Origin: Diabrotica undecimpunctata
Taxonomy: Eukaryota > Arthropoda > Insecta > Coleoptera > Chrysomelidae
Assembly: GCF_040954645.1 (NCBI RefSeq)
Contig: NC_092803.1
Span: 13,145,230-13,209,229 of the forward strand
Reading direction: 5' to 3'
Length of the DNA: 64,000 bases
A program made the position numbers and the translations under genes. The notes below the pieces were generated by a model. That model saw only the letters and a list, made by a program, of their open reading frames with translations. It was not told where the DNA came from and did not search any database. Shown piece after piece: positions 11,515 through 22,001 of this stretch (within the stretch, counting starts at the first letter, position 1; each line of letters opens with the position of its first letter).

Positions 11515-12060
11515 CGTCGCGGTTTACTTAATTAAATAAAAATTCGTGAAAAATTATATTTCAGTTTTAGGAGACAAAAATAAAAGAAAGTTACACAAAA
11601 ATGTTGAAAGAACGACATTAACCTACTCCATATCGTCTTAAAGTTTTAGATCACGGTTCTTACAGGTTTTTAAAAACATATTCCCAAATCACTGTATTTA
11701 CGCCAGTAATAGATATTCTAATTTCATATTTTAAACTAAACAGAAGGCAAAAAATAAACAAATTGTCACTTTTCAATATTTTTGTTTTCGCAAAAGATGT
11801 TGAAAACGTTGTTTACCACTATCCTTGCAATATTTGGACTCAGGTATCATTTTTTTTTAAGTTCGTAATAAAAAAAAATAGTAAACACTGAATGTTTTTC
11901 CGATTGTTAAAGTATTTAGAAATTGTTTAGGTGGAAAAGGTATAAATAGGTATATCAATTATACAGTGTGTCCACAGATGGGGTGCTCAAGAGGAGAATC
12001 TCTATTATTTTTTTTTAGCAAAAAATGTCATTCTTGATTAAAATTGTGCTTGTTCTAAAC
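11515..12060. other. AT-rich spacer, no gene seen
   Basis: No recognised frame. Low-complexity T and A runs. Confidence 0.4.
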
Positions 12061-12171
12061 CTTTAACCTGCGCAGTGCATTAATTTTACATAATTCCCGA
12101 GTATCGGCCTGTGGTACTACTTTTTACGTATAAAATTAAAATCATGGTTTAATATTTGAAGAGTTTATTAA

Positions 12172-13209
12172 ATGTTTATCAAATAGTTTATCTGTTTAAC
12201 TTTTATTATTTTTTATTATTTTTAACTTCTTCTTCTTCTTCTCGTAGCACTACAACCCGGGGTGGGTTTTGGCTGACTGCACAACTTGCTTCCATCTTGA
12301 ACGTTCGTCCATAATAGTTGGGTCAGTGGGTAGCCCCATTGTTCTTAGATCTGACCATATATTGTCTCTCTATCGCATTCGTGGACGTCCTAAGGGCCTT
12401 CTTCCTGTGGGGGCTTCCTCCCATATTAGCTTGACAAGGCGGTTATTAGGGAGTCTATGGACATGGCCAGCCCATCTTAGACGTTGGGATTTAATCTCTT
12501 GGACTATATCGCTCGCTCTATACATCTGCTTGACCTCAGCATTTGTTCTCATTATTTTTAACTGTTTATCAGATAGCTGATCAAATGGCCAAAGAAGCTT
12601 CTAAAATGGAGAGATCCGATGTTAGAACTAACCAAATTTCTCACTCAGATATGAAAAAATGCATCAATGAGTACACAAAAAACTACGAAGTTACGGTTAC
12701 GAAGATGGCAACTCTTACCAAATAATAAATTGCGGCAAGCAAACCCAGATCTATCAGCAAAAACACCAATTTTAGTAAAGCGAAGGGACCAGGTTGTACT
12801 ACGTCGTATCCGAATAGGACATACCAGACTGACCACGAACACCTACTAAGGAAGGAACCTCCTAGAATATGCTACGCCTGTGACACCAACTGTAGGCCAC
12901 ATTGTTATAGACTGTCCAATATTATCAAATGGAAAGACAAGCTACTGGACTACCAAGTGATATAAAGTGCGCTTTAGACAGTGCGGATTGTCACAAAATC
13001 ATTAGGTTTTTAAAGAAATCGAAATTGTATAATCAAATATAAGTGATAGTTCAAGAAATATTCTAAATTATAATCAACTTTGTAAAAACTTTATAGTTTA
13101 TATCTTATATTAATCATTATAACATATTAAAGTCTATATTGTACCACCGCTAATAACCTTCTATGGTTGATGCAGGTTATTCCCAATAAAAAAAAATGTT
13201 TATCAAATA
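12172..13209 (+). mobile_element. 5'-truncated jockey-like RNase H fragment
   Basis: From about 12575 the plus strand reads IADQMAKEASKMERSD, then RRDQVVLRRIRIGHTRLTTN, then VGHIVIDCPI: the end of an RNase H domain and the zinc-like tail of jockey-type polyproteins. A non-coding 3' end (TAATAACC..GGTTGATG..GGTTAT) and a run of A end at 13196. The 15-mer AATGTTTATCAAATA occurs at 12171-12185 and again at 13195-13209, a probable target duplication. A second, one-mismatch candidate for the left copy lies at 12563-12575, so the exact left edge is uncertain. Confidence 0.7.
12228..12550 (-). mobile_element. RTE 3' fragment with perfect 13-bp target duplication
   Basis: The minus-strand frame reads NAEVKQMYRASDIVQEIKSQ (first residues of the fragment), RLRWAGHVHRLPNNRLVK, GRRPLGRPR and a tail ending in a CTT/AAG microsatellite at 12229. 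It is bounded by ATTATTTTTAACT at 12215-12227 and 12551-12563, identical on both sides. The C-terminal frame is intact. The 5' truncation, oligo-AAG tail and duplication are the marks of target-primed reverse transcription. Confidence 0.85.
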
Positions 13210-13229
13210 AAGCAACAACAAATTTTAGC

Positions 13230-13480
13230 TAAAAAACATTGTAATTCTGGACAAATTGTTTTCTTTATAAAAGTCTTCTTGGTCGGGTATGTAATTCTTA
13301 CCATTTTGCTGGCATATTAGAGACAAATTTGTTCCTAAAAGGAGCAGCATTTAGCATTTTAAAATTTCTATCACTTCTTCTAGTATGAGCACAAACAAAG
13401 CTTTTATGACTTATAGGCTCGTTCCTTAATGTTGCTAGTGAGTTTCTAATATCTTTGACTACAAGAGCACTTTGGATAAC
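13230..13480 (-). pseudogene. Possible CR1-like C-terminal fragment
   Basis: The minus strand reads QSALVVKDIRNSLATLRN, then HKSFVCAHTRRSD and APFRNKFVSNMPAKW. The run of aromatic and basic residues resembles the end of CR1-type elements (the SFVPR..WNSLP segment), but the match is loose. Confidence 0.35.
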
Positions 13481-14067
13481 AGTATGGGAAAGTTTTTTTT
13501 AATATCTTTCATTTATCTTAAGTGAAATTTTTGCTCATAAACTCATTCACATTCTTAAATCTCTTTTGAGTCTTTTCGCTTAATTAAACTTTGTCTTGTC
13601 TCTCTTATTGGGTGGAACTTCCCGAACCACGTAGTACATAGAGAATTAGCTGCAGTAACATGGCTGCTACTATGGGAACTCAAAACATACCTGGAACTAC
13701 TTAAGCTCACCTCCACATTGTCATCTGACATCAAACATTCATCTCCATTCAACTACAACTGCAGTTAACACTACATTCAACATACATTTAACCACATGAA
13801 GCTAAGTATTATTATTCTTACATTTTGTACAGCTTTAGGCAAGATTTGCATTGTTCGTTAGAGGTAAGTGTACCTGTTTCTTCACATATCAGTTTGAATA
13901 AAAGTCAATCACGGTTTATATTACAGTGCAATGTTAAAAGTAGTGTTACTTTCTACTAATTGTGAATATATTTTATTGAAATTTGACTTTTTTTAAATAT
14001 AGAAGTATTCCTCAAATTCGATGGGCACAACTGTATCTAAAATGAGTAAGTTTTATTTTTATTTTCA

Positions 14068-14940
14068 GGGCAAAATTCCTCCAATAAATTATTTAACGGA
14101 GAAGGAACTGCTAGAATAGCTAGAAAAGCTGTCCGATATAAAAGGATGAGTTAGTGATGACATTGACTGCGAATAAAAAATACAAGTAAGACAGAGGATT
14201 GGCCATATGATAGATGATGGTGATAATACAGAAAATCAAAATAAAGGGAAGGATGAGAAATAGGAAAATGAGGAAGAAAATGAGGATGATCGTCTATCGT
14301 ATTTCAAGTATCAAAAGTACTTGATCCTAATAAGCATGCATTGTACTGTGACAATTATTTTACGAGCTATAACCTTCTACAAATTCTCAACCAAAAATCA
14401 ATACCTGTTGCTAGTACTGCGATGATCAATAGATTTTCTAAATCACCTCCAACTGATGTAAAAGATTTTTAAAAAGATGAAAGAGAATCAAAGGAAAAAA
14501 TTATCTCTTCTGATGGAATTGTAGTAACTAGATGGTTAGATAATAAGCCAGTGATGATGGTATACAACTTTGTTGAGGTTGGTACAGGAGATGCTGTAAA
14601 TCGTTGGAATAAAAAACAAAATATTTCAATGAAGTAAGTCGACTCGAAGTTATACAAAAGTATATAAGTCATGGGTGGCATAGATAAAATAGATGCTCGT
14701 ATTGCGTTTTACAGAACAAAAAATTGTTGCAGAAAGTGGACTGTTCGGCTAATATTTCAGAAGTGTAATTCCATTTGTGCCTTCAAAAGGAAAGAAATTG
14801 CTTTTTTATGTTTCATATGGGCTAGTTTCCTTAATAATTTTTTTTATATATACATGGTATATTTTTTTAATGTCCAAAAGTTTTATATAAACTGTTTTAA
14901 GTACATTTTAGGCAAAAAATATTTTTTTGTTTGCTGAAAA
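14068..14940 (+). pseudogene. piggyBac transposase remnant
   Basis: After a plausible splice acceptor (TTTTATTTTCAG) the frame starts with an acidic segment (LTEKELLE, then SDIKG), like piggyBac N-termini. After a large internal gap come FTSYNLLQILNQKSIPVAS (second catalytic region), GIVVTRWLDNKPVMMVYNF, GDAVNRWNKKQNISM and MGGIDKIDARIAFYRTK, the standard order of the piggyBac C-terminal half. Stops and shifts occur between blocks, so it is inactive. Confidence 0.8.
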
Positions 14941-14969
14941 AATAAGCTGCACTGGAAGGGTTAAAATAT

Positions 14970-15695
14970 AAACAATTAATAAATTAAACAAATTTTGTTT
15001 TTTGTTACTTGGTACAAAGTTCTTCTAATAATTTATTATAATAATTTATATTCTAATAAAAATTATATTATTTGTACATCGATGAATGTGATTTGATTCT
15101 CTAAAGTGATTCAGCAAAATTCGCAAAAGTCTTCATATCTTTTGCCCTTTAAAATGTTACCTTTATAACTCTGTTTCTGGTTTTTTATTTCTTCAGAAGC
15201 TTATTAACTTGTTGCAATGAAAATAACCTACCACCTAATCCAAGTATAATTAAAAACTTATGACTCTTTCTATCTAAGTATTCATACGATTTCAGTTCAA
15301 ACTATTTTAAATAATTCTACGTCTAGCTTCGTCCATAATTTTCCAAAGTCACGCTATTCCAAGATGTGGTGAACAATCTTTGTTTTCGTCTATTTTTCGC
15401 ACTGTTTTAATTTCATACGAAATTCCGTTGAAGTGTCAATGTTTTCAGGAATCTTACACGTTAAAAAATCCACCTGAAACGATGACGTTCAAAAACAAAA
15501 GCACATTCAGCTGTTTACAACGTTGCCGTTGTTTCGATATAATTTTTACAGGTCTTTGGAAGTAAGGCTTATAATTTTATTAGGTAGTTTTAATATAGAA
15601 CGATCGTACACAATTATAAAAAAATTGATTAAATATGAAAATATTATATGATGATAACAAAAATTGGAAATTTGTTTAATTATTTCTTGATTTAT
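14970..15695. other. AT-rich spacer, no gene seen
   Basis: A 61-residue plus-strand frame at 15380-15565 has no recognisable family. Nothing else is supported. Confidence 0.4.
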
Positions 15696-15829
15696 TGTGC
15701 TTTGTTCTTGCGGTACTTATCCATTCCGAGTATAAGCAATTTTAACCTTGACTTTAGTAGCTAGTAAGACACTTTAGGACACTTTGATATTTGATCCCGT
15801 ATCAATTAGTTTCTCTATCAGAGTTCTCT

Positions 15830-15930
15830 AAAGACAGCGTGCCACTGCTACAGGCAGCATGCCACAGCTGACATGACAACTGCTATCAGTGGCTGTGGCA
15901 CGCTGTCTGTAGCTGTGCCACGCTGTCTTT
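15830..15930. repeat. Imperfect 101-bp inverted repeat
   Basis: The sequence starts AAAGACAGCGTG and ends CACGCTGTCTTT, an exact 12-bp inverted repeat. Further internal copies of GCCAC/GTGGC and CTGTGGCACGCTGTCT allow a branched hairpin. It interrupts the piggyBac frame and so looks like a short inserted foldback. No clear target duplication was seen. Confidence 0.75.
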
Positions 15931-16082
15931 CAATCAATTTTTATTCCATATTTACTAGTTTTTTTCGGTATATACTGTCGGAATATTAACCGCCCTCTCC
16001 AGAGTAAGAGGGCTTCGTCAAGACTTAAGTTCTCTCCTGGATAGTAAACTTTAGAGATATTATTTATAGAATGACTCATAAC

Positions 16083-16102
16083 TAGACTTCGGCAAATATG
16101 CA
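16083..16102. repeat. hAT terminal inverted repeat, left
   Basis: TAGACTTCGGCAAATATGCA, exact reverse complement of 18961-18980. Preceded by the CTCATAAC target duplication. Confidence 0.95.
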
Positions 16103-16315
16103 AATAAAAATGTAGAAAATATGCGCATAAATATGCACGTGTTTACCCGAAAATATGCAAATATTTTACAAAATATGCATACAAATAAATAAAAAAATCG
16201 TAAAATAGTAACAATTTTATTACAAAAAAAATTGTACGTAACTAAATATTTCATACTATTCATTAAGATTTACATTTATTTTAAGTAACTACATCATTTT
16301 TAAGTATGAATAAAC

Positions 16316-18406
16316 TTATTTAGAATTATGGTAACAATAAATGACCAAGTGGTGTTCAAAATTTTCTAACAAAAACTTGTGGCTTCTGTCTGAGTACATA
16401 TATTTATATATGGAAAAACTTCGTTCAACATCAACTGATGTAACGGGAGCATTTTTCAAACTAACCAAGACATTTGGTTCTAAATTAATTGTTTCCGAAA
16501 TATTTCCAGCTAGAACACTGACTACTTCAGAAAGAATATGGTAACCTTTATTTTTTTCCATAGTAGCTTCAAATTTTTTTAAAATATCTTTTCCAATATT
16601 ACCTCTAACATTCCGACAACATGACGCAAATTCTTTTATTAATGCTGTACTTTCGAACAATGACAGTTTTGGTGATTCTAACTGAGTAATTGTTTTTTGA
16701 ACAATACTAAAATTTGATTTTATAAATGAAAGTTCTTGTTGAAGCAAGTTACTCTGAAAAGTTTGTTTAGAATCCAAAAGAGATTGGAAACTTTTATCTG
16801 TTAACGTATCAATTATGTTCTTTATTTTAACAAAATGATCTGCATAAAAATTAGCTGCTTCTAACCATGTTCCCCATCGCGTTAAAATAGGTTGTGGTGG
16901 AAGAGGAATGTTAGGTAGCATTTCTTTATAAAGTTGAATTCTTATAGGAGATTTAAGAAATACTTTTTTGACACTGGATATCATGGTATTTACAAGAGGA
17001 AACTTTTTTCGTATTTCCTCTGCAACTCTGTTTAATCCATACGCTACACAAGTAACATGTATTAAATCTGGGAAAAATATTTTTAAATTTTGTCCTGCTT
17101 TCACCATATAAGGAGCAGCATCCGATAAAATAAGCAGTAATTTATTAGAAGGAATAGTTGTCGGAAGAAAAAAAGTTGCTAATGTTTCTTGTATAAAACG
17201 CGAAATTGTTAAAGCATTTGTTTTCTCAAGTTGCTGGCATGAAATAAGATGAGATTTTGGTAAGGTATCTTCTTTAAGAACACCAATCAATAAATGAGCA
17301 ATATACTTTCCTGAGGAATCAGTGGTTTCGTCTACAGATATGTAAAAATAATTATCTGCAATTTCTTCCTTAATATTAATTAACACCGACGAGTATAGCC
17401 CGTTCACATTATTTCTTCTTAGAGACCGATCACTTGGAACATTAAGTTTGCAATATTTTTTTAGAAACGAACTAAAATTTACATTTGCTAATTTTGAAAG
17501 CAGTATGTTTGCAAACACTAATGCGCGACACAAGTCTTCATTAAAAGTTTCTTGCTCATCTAATTTTTTTGAAGTAGATTGGAAACATTTAGCCATTGAA
17601 GTTTGATGTTTTCCTCCTATTTTTCCTTTTTTTGCGATGTGTGAAGCAGTTCTCACATGTTGGTCTATCTGAAATTTCTTCTCACATGCTATCTATAAAT
17701 AAAAATAAAAACCTTTATTTTAACCCAACCTTTAAAATATAAAAATATACAAGGTGTTTTTATTTAATCAAATAACTGGTTTGGAAAAAAAAAACACTCG
17801 CTAAGTGTTTTAAATGCAGTATTAATCCACAAATTAGTTTTTGTTACTAACCATTAGTACATCATATAACTTATTTTAAAATTCAACAAAAGTTTTTTCT
17901 TTTGTTAATTCAATTACAATAAAAATAATTGTGTTTTAGAATAGCTGACTTCATAAAAAAAAGTAAAGGTGAAAATTTTTTCTAAATACACACCATTGTA
18001 TTGTACCATGGACAATTTTTTCTCACTAAAGGAAGCTATTTTTCATTTAAAAACAACCTACGAGTACTAAATTTCAAGTAAATACGTTTATTGGTTTTAA
18101 AGTTATTGTTGTTATTAACTAAAAGAATTTAATTTTTTTTAATTTTAACACCCTGTATCTCGAAAAGTAAATAAGTTTGACCCGCCATTAACTATATCGT
18201 TTTGTTCAATTTTTCGAGAAGTATCTACAGTCAAACGTTGTAAATGTCATTTGGAAACACCCTGTATGTATGAAATATTAGATATTTAATAGAAAATATT
18301 AGATACTTACAATTTTGCCACAGACTGAACAGTAGATTTTTCCCATATCCATAGACAGCTCTTTATAAGGTTTAATCCAAGTTGAAGCACTGGTTGTTTT
18401 AGGCAT
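16316..18406 (-). CDS. hAT transposase, BED-finger type, two exons
   Basis: Exon 1 is 18406-18311 and exon 2 is 17692-16316, joined across a 618-bp intron with GTAAGT donor and TTTATAG acceptor in phase 0, giving about 490 aa. Exon 1 starts MPKTTSASTW and supplies the first zinc ligands (YCSVCGKI). Exon 2 opens IACEKKFQIDQHVRTASH and supplies the two histidines, so the BED-type finger is split by the intron. The hAT core follows: SVDETTDSSGKYIAHLL (first Asp, about residue 155), LILSDAAPYMVKAG (second Asp), TRWGTWLEAANFY, and the C-terminal dimerisation motif VTSVDVERSFSIYKYM. Family members cut and paste the element by binding its ends. No stop or frameshift is present. The overall look resembles CGGBP1-like hAT proteins; host domestication is unlikely because the element ends are intact. 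Confidence 0.92.
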
Positions 18407-18960
18407 TATAAAATCACAACCTTCCTTTTTGTTACGCACAACGAGTGTTTACGCTTTGAATATCAAAACAAAAATGATTTACAAATCTGAGCATCAAATT
18501 AGAAATGTTTAGGTACCTAATTCAATAAACTGGGAGATTTTGGAAAATCCCTAAATTAGGAACAAAACTATTAGCCGTTTACCTGCTGTTAAGATACAAT
18601 AAATTGTAGATAGATTCGGAGATTAGATCATAAAATGCAAATGAGCGAACCCTTAGCGATTATCCAATAACTGAATGCCTCAGTGACCGAGACTTTCTAA
18701 GAATGTTGAGGGCTACTTAAATTGATCTTCTTTGAAATTGTAAATGTTTTGTACCTGTAGAGATTACGTACTTAGATCATTTCTTGATTAAAATGACTAC
18801 AAAATTTTATACAAGAATTGAAATAAATTGGTATGTTTAAAAATTTTCAAATACAGTATAAAAATCTGAACTTTTATGCACTTTATGCAAACTTTTATAC
18901 AAATATGCCAAAATATGAAATATTTGCATAAAATATGCACAATATGCAAAATATGCAATA

Positions 18961-18980
18961 TGCATATTTGCCGAAGTCTA
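18961..18980. repeat. hAT terminal inverted repeat, right
   Basis: Reverse complement of 16083-16102, followed by CTCATAAC (18981-18988). Confidence 0.95.
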
Positions 18981-19221
18981 CTCATAACGTTTTTAATTTT
19001 GTGAAGTTGATCTTGAACTTCTACGTCTTCCGGCTTGTAAAAACAAATATTTTGAAGAATAGCTTCAAACTTTGATCTGGGCATAGTTTTTCCAAATATT
19101 GAAAAGTGATATAGTGGATCTATGCTCCAGTATAAACGTAAGGGGGGAAGTTTTATGTTACCCAATAATATGCAGAGACCCAAATTTTTTTATGTCATCA
19201 ATATTTATATCTATTCAGCGT

Positions 19222-19880
19222 CTTGAATCTGACATCACAATGAGGATCGGACAAGATAAGTAGAACAGGTTCAGGATTATATATATCTGGGTCAAACTAT
19301 AAAACTTAACACAGAAAAGCAAACAGCAGAGATAAAAAGACGAGTTAGACTGGCATGAGCGGCATTTGGCAAACTAAGCTACATTCTTAAAAACAAAAGA
19401 TATCCACAGCATCTTAAGACCAAAGTATACAATGAATGCGTACTCCCTGTTTTAACTTATGGTTCCCAAACGTGGACATTTACAAAAGCAAACATGGACA
19501 AAATCATAAAAACCCAAAGAGCAATGGAAAGATAAATGTTGCACATAAGACTAATGGATAAAAAGAGAAACGAGTAAATAAGAGAGAAAACAAAAGTGAG
19601 GGATGTTAGACAAGAAGTTGCAAAATTGAAATGGAGATTTGCCGGACACAATATAAGACAAAAAGAAGATAGATGGAACAAAACTCTTATAAGTTGGAGA
19701 CCGTGGGAATATAAACGAAGCAGAGGAAGGCCCCAAATGAGATGGGCAGATGATATCAAGAAGCACGTGGGCTCTAGATGGATGACTATAGCGACAGACA
19801 GAGAAGAATGGAAAAGGATTGGGGAGGCCTATGTCCAAAGATGGACCGAAGAAGGCTAATTAGATAGATAGATAGATCCA
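19222..19880 (+). mobile_element. 5'-truncated RTE copy in piggyBac
   Basis: Frames read VQDYIYLGQTIKL, RRVRLA, AAFGKLSYILKNK, YNECVLPVLTYGSQTWTFTK and then the C-terminal block AKLKWRFAGHNIRQKEDRW..SRGRPQMRWADDIKK..GEAYVQRWTEEG. Two stops break the frame. The 3' end is a TAGA microsatellite. Left flank CAGCGTCTTGAA and right flank CAGCATCTTAAA form a degenerate 12-bp target duplication. The host piggyBac frame resumes on each side. Confidence 0.85.
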
Positions 19881-20339
19881 GCATCTTAAAAAGGAATATT
19901 TGTTTAAATAGGGTTCTTTTTACGTGAAGCAGCTCTGTGGTTTGTCAACTCTACGATTTTTATCAAAAGCTCATCATCAAATAGTAATGAAAAATATTGT
20001 ATAGGTGTTGCGTTAACAGAAATTTCTACGTTTATATTTTTTTGTTCAGTAAACTGATGTATCTCAATATTTTCCTCTATATCAAGCGAATCCGCCTCAT
20101 TCTTGTACCAAATTTTCATTTGGATCGTTCGCTTCATCATTACTCGACTCACCGCCATCATTGTTCGACTCACCCCCATCATTGCTAGTATCCTCAGTCT
20201 CTCTTCCAGAATGAGAAGGAGAATATTCACTTTAACTAGAGTAAATTATTTCATCATTACGGTTCTCCTCAAATTCATATTCAACACTTTCGGTATCTCT
20301 GTACTCACTAACTTTCCTACTAGCCATCTCAGTAAAAGG

Positions 20340-20470
20340 GCTAGGAGAGTACGGCGTATTTTCCCATGTTAAATCCCATAAGAAATAGCTAAGGTCCATT
20401 CTGGTCATTTTTGGTTCATTTTGTGGTGGGGGTAAAACGGCTCGTCCGATCGTGACGTGCAAAGTATCGT
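20340..20470. repeat. Dispersed repeat block, second copy at 28180
   Basis: The segment with CATGTTAAATCCCATAA, CATTCTGGTCATTTTT and CGTCCGATCGTGACGT recurs with the same order and spacing at 28190-28285. It lies directly upstream of the piggyBac start codon, so it may be that element's 5' part or a separate repeat into which both are embedded. Confidence 0.75.
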
Positions 20471-21080
20471 CGGAAAGGGGAGGGGGTAACGAATACGATA
20501 ACACAAAAAACAAAGATGGCGATATTGACAAAAGGACAGTAAGGTTGTAACGTCTAAACGGCTCAACGTACAATAACGTGCAAGGTATCGATGGAAAAGG
20601 GAGGGAGTAATGAATATGTTAGAACAGAAAACAAACGCAAAGACAATGCCAAAAATGCACTATATCGTTTCTCTGTTGTTATTAGTCAGATTACTACGTG
20701 TAACACGTTAAATATAAGAGGAGGGGATATCCAATACATTAACACAAAAAAATCAGACGGAAGACATTGCCAAAACGGGTATTGTATCCCCGTTGTTATT
20801 GGTCCGATTTTGACATATGAGACGTCAGATGAAAGTGGATAGGATATCGAATATGACAACAATGAAATAAAACATGGCAACATTGCCAAAACGGCACTAT
20901 CTTTGGTACGACACGATATCGGATCTCCGTTGCTATTGATCGGATTTTAGCATAATAGACGTTGAAGGAAAGAAGAGTAGTCACTGAAGCTAACAGAGAA
21001 ACAAACAAACATGACAACATCGCTAAAACGGCGCTATATTATATCTTTGTTGCTATTGGACCTATTTTGAAGGGGATTCC
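20470..21080. repeat. Degenerate ~120-bp tandem repeat, five units
   Basis: The core GCCAAAACGGC (variants) recurs at about 20526, 20648, 20769, 20885 and 21022, a spacing of 116 to 137 bp. Each is followed by CCGTTGCTATTGG-like and GATTTT-like sequence, then a purine-rich GAAAGGGGAGGGG-like stretch and ATCGAATA. Units have diverged, so this is an old satellite fragment. Related sequence appears at 28360-28520. Confidence 0.8.
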
Positions 21081-21194
21081 ACATCTATTACAGTTCATCA
21101 TCTCGTCACGCCACCTGTCGGCTACATCCTTTAACTATGCCCAAACCATATAGCACCTGGCATCGTAAAAAGACACTCCTTCAGCCTATCGCTT

Positions 21195-21198
<4 letters not shown>

Positions 21199-21256
<58 letters not shown>
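21199..21256. repeat. (TC)n microsatellite
   Basis: About 29 uninterrupted TC/CT dinucleotides. GAGAG on the other strand is the recognition core of insect GAGA-factor-type proteins. Position about 1.2 kb upstream of the host gene's 5' exon is noted; function is inference. Confidence 0.95.
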
Positions 21257-21257
<1 letters not shown>

Positions 21258-21469
21258 AAACAATGTGTGAAAGGCGAGGTGACGCTGAAAAGGATATAAC
21301 GTACAACAACGTGTAACGTATTACTAGAAATAGAACATGATTAACCGAAGAACGGATACCATTCTTACAGTATGACTAAACCAACAAACATCCTCTATAT
21401 AATCTTCTCTGATTGAGTATTATTATACACGGAACGTGCATTACTATAAACATCAACTAACGCGATCTA

Positions 21470-21700
21470 ACATATAGCAGACGTATACCTGACGCAATCT
21501 AACACATATCAGACGTATAGCAGACGCATTATAACTCATATCAGACGTATAGCAGATGCACATCAGACGTATAGCATACGTATATCAGACGTACATCAGA
21601 CGTATAGCAGACGTATATCAGACGTACATCAGACGTATAGCAGACGTACAGCAGACGCAATCTAACGCATAGCAGATATATAACAGACGCGATCTAACTC
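21470..21700. repeat. 11-bp minisatellite (GTATAGCAGAC and variants)
   Basis: Units GTATAGCAGAC, GTATATCAGAC, GTACATCAGAC and GTACAGCAGAC follow one another head to tail around 21590-21655. Looser copies on both sides alternate with GCAATCTAAC. The A/G and T/C variation is confined to two positions of the unit. Confidence 0.88.
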
Positions 21701-22001
21701 TGTCTGAAACAAATAATAGGGGATTACACCGTGTATAAATAAGTTACATAGTTATATTACCTGTCTAAATTATACACAATAACGACACTTTTCGTAGTTG
21801 ACGTTTGCATACGTGCTATAAATTTATAGATTATTTCGTTTTTGTTTAAACGTCGAGATCACAAACTAGCCATAGCGTGTGAAAGAAGGATTGTTCAGGT
21901 GGACTGTGGACACATTTAGACCCACTGTGATAAACCGTGGTAAAATTATTTTACAATTCATCACGTAAGTTCGGTGTCGCACATGTTCTTACGAAAACAT
22001 C

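Larger units (their letters stand above)
12063..14964 (+). mobile_element. piggyBac element carrying nested insertions
   Basis: The right end is GGG followed by TTAA (14961-14964). The left end is TTAA at 12063. Read inward, both ends give TTAACC, four variable bases, then CAGTGCA, with the same spacing, which fits a piggyBac terminal repeat with a TTAA target. Between them lie the remains of a piggyBac transposase (14068-14940), a jockey-like fragment, an RTE fragment and a third non-LTR fragment. Pairing the two ends is inference: it rests on 13 matching terminal positions plus TTAA at each end. Confidence 0.6.
16083..18980 (-). mobile_element. Complete hAT transposon
   Basis: A 2,898-bp unit has perfect 20-bp terminal inverted repeats (TAGACTTCGGCAAATATGCA at 16083-16102 and its reverse complement ending at 18980). 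It is flanked by identical octamers CTCATAAC at 16075-16082 and 18981-18988. Both subterminal regions are crowded with ATATGCA/ATATGCG motifs, as expected for hAT transposase-binding sites. It encodes one two-exon transposase on the minus strand and sits inside a piggyBac transposase whose frame reads across the joined site. TIRs, TSD and ORF are all intact, which suggests a recent insertion. Confidence 0.95.
15700..20327 (-). pseudogene. piggyBac transposase split by three insertions
   Basis: Minus strand, start ATG near 20327 (MASRKVSEYRDTES), with an acidic Ser/Asn-rich N-terminus and one stop near 20232. Then PIQYFSLLFDDELLIKIVEL, shown to 19904, stops at an RTE insertion (19222-19880). 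It resumes with NIDDIKKF and ILLGNIKLPPLRLYWSID, then FYKPEDVEVQDQLHKIKNVM, and is cut by the hAT element at 18988. It continues beyond 16075 with YYPGENLSLDEALLLWRGRL and FRQYIPKKTSKYGIKI (the catalytic DE..PWRGR-type block), then meets the inverted repeat at 15830-15930. A weak continuation (LIEKLIDTG) follows. The element's outer ends were not found. Confidence 0.85.

Noticed and set aside
12269..12580. 103-residue plus-strand frame
   Set aside because: Antisense of the inserted RTE C-terminus, which has the duplication and tail.
16316..17656. Domesticated CGGBP1-like host gene
   Set aside because: Intact TIRs and octamer duplication show a transposon that still has its ends, so transposase is the simpler call.
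21470..21700. CRISPR-like array
   Set aside because: Unit is only 11 bp, tandem without spacers, in an insect genome; a minisatellite.
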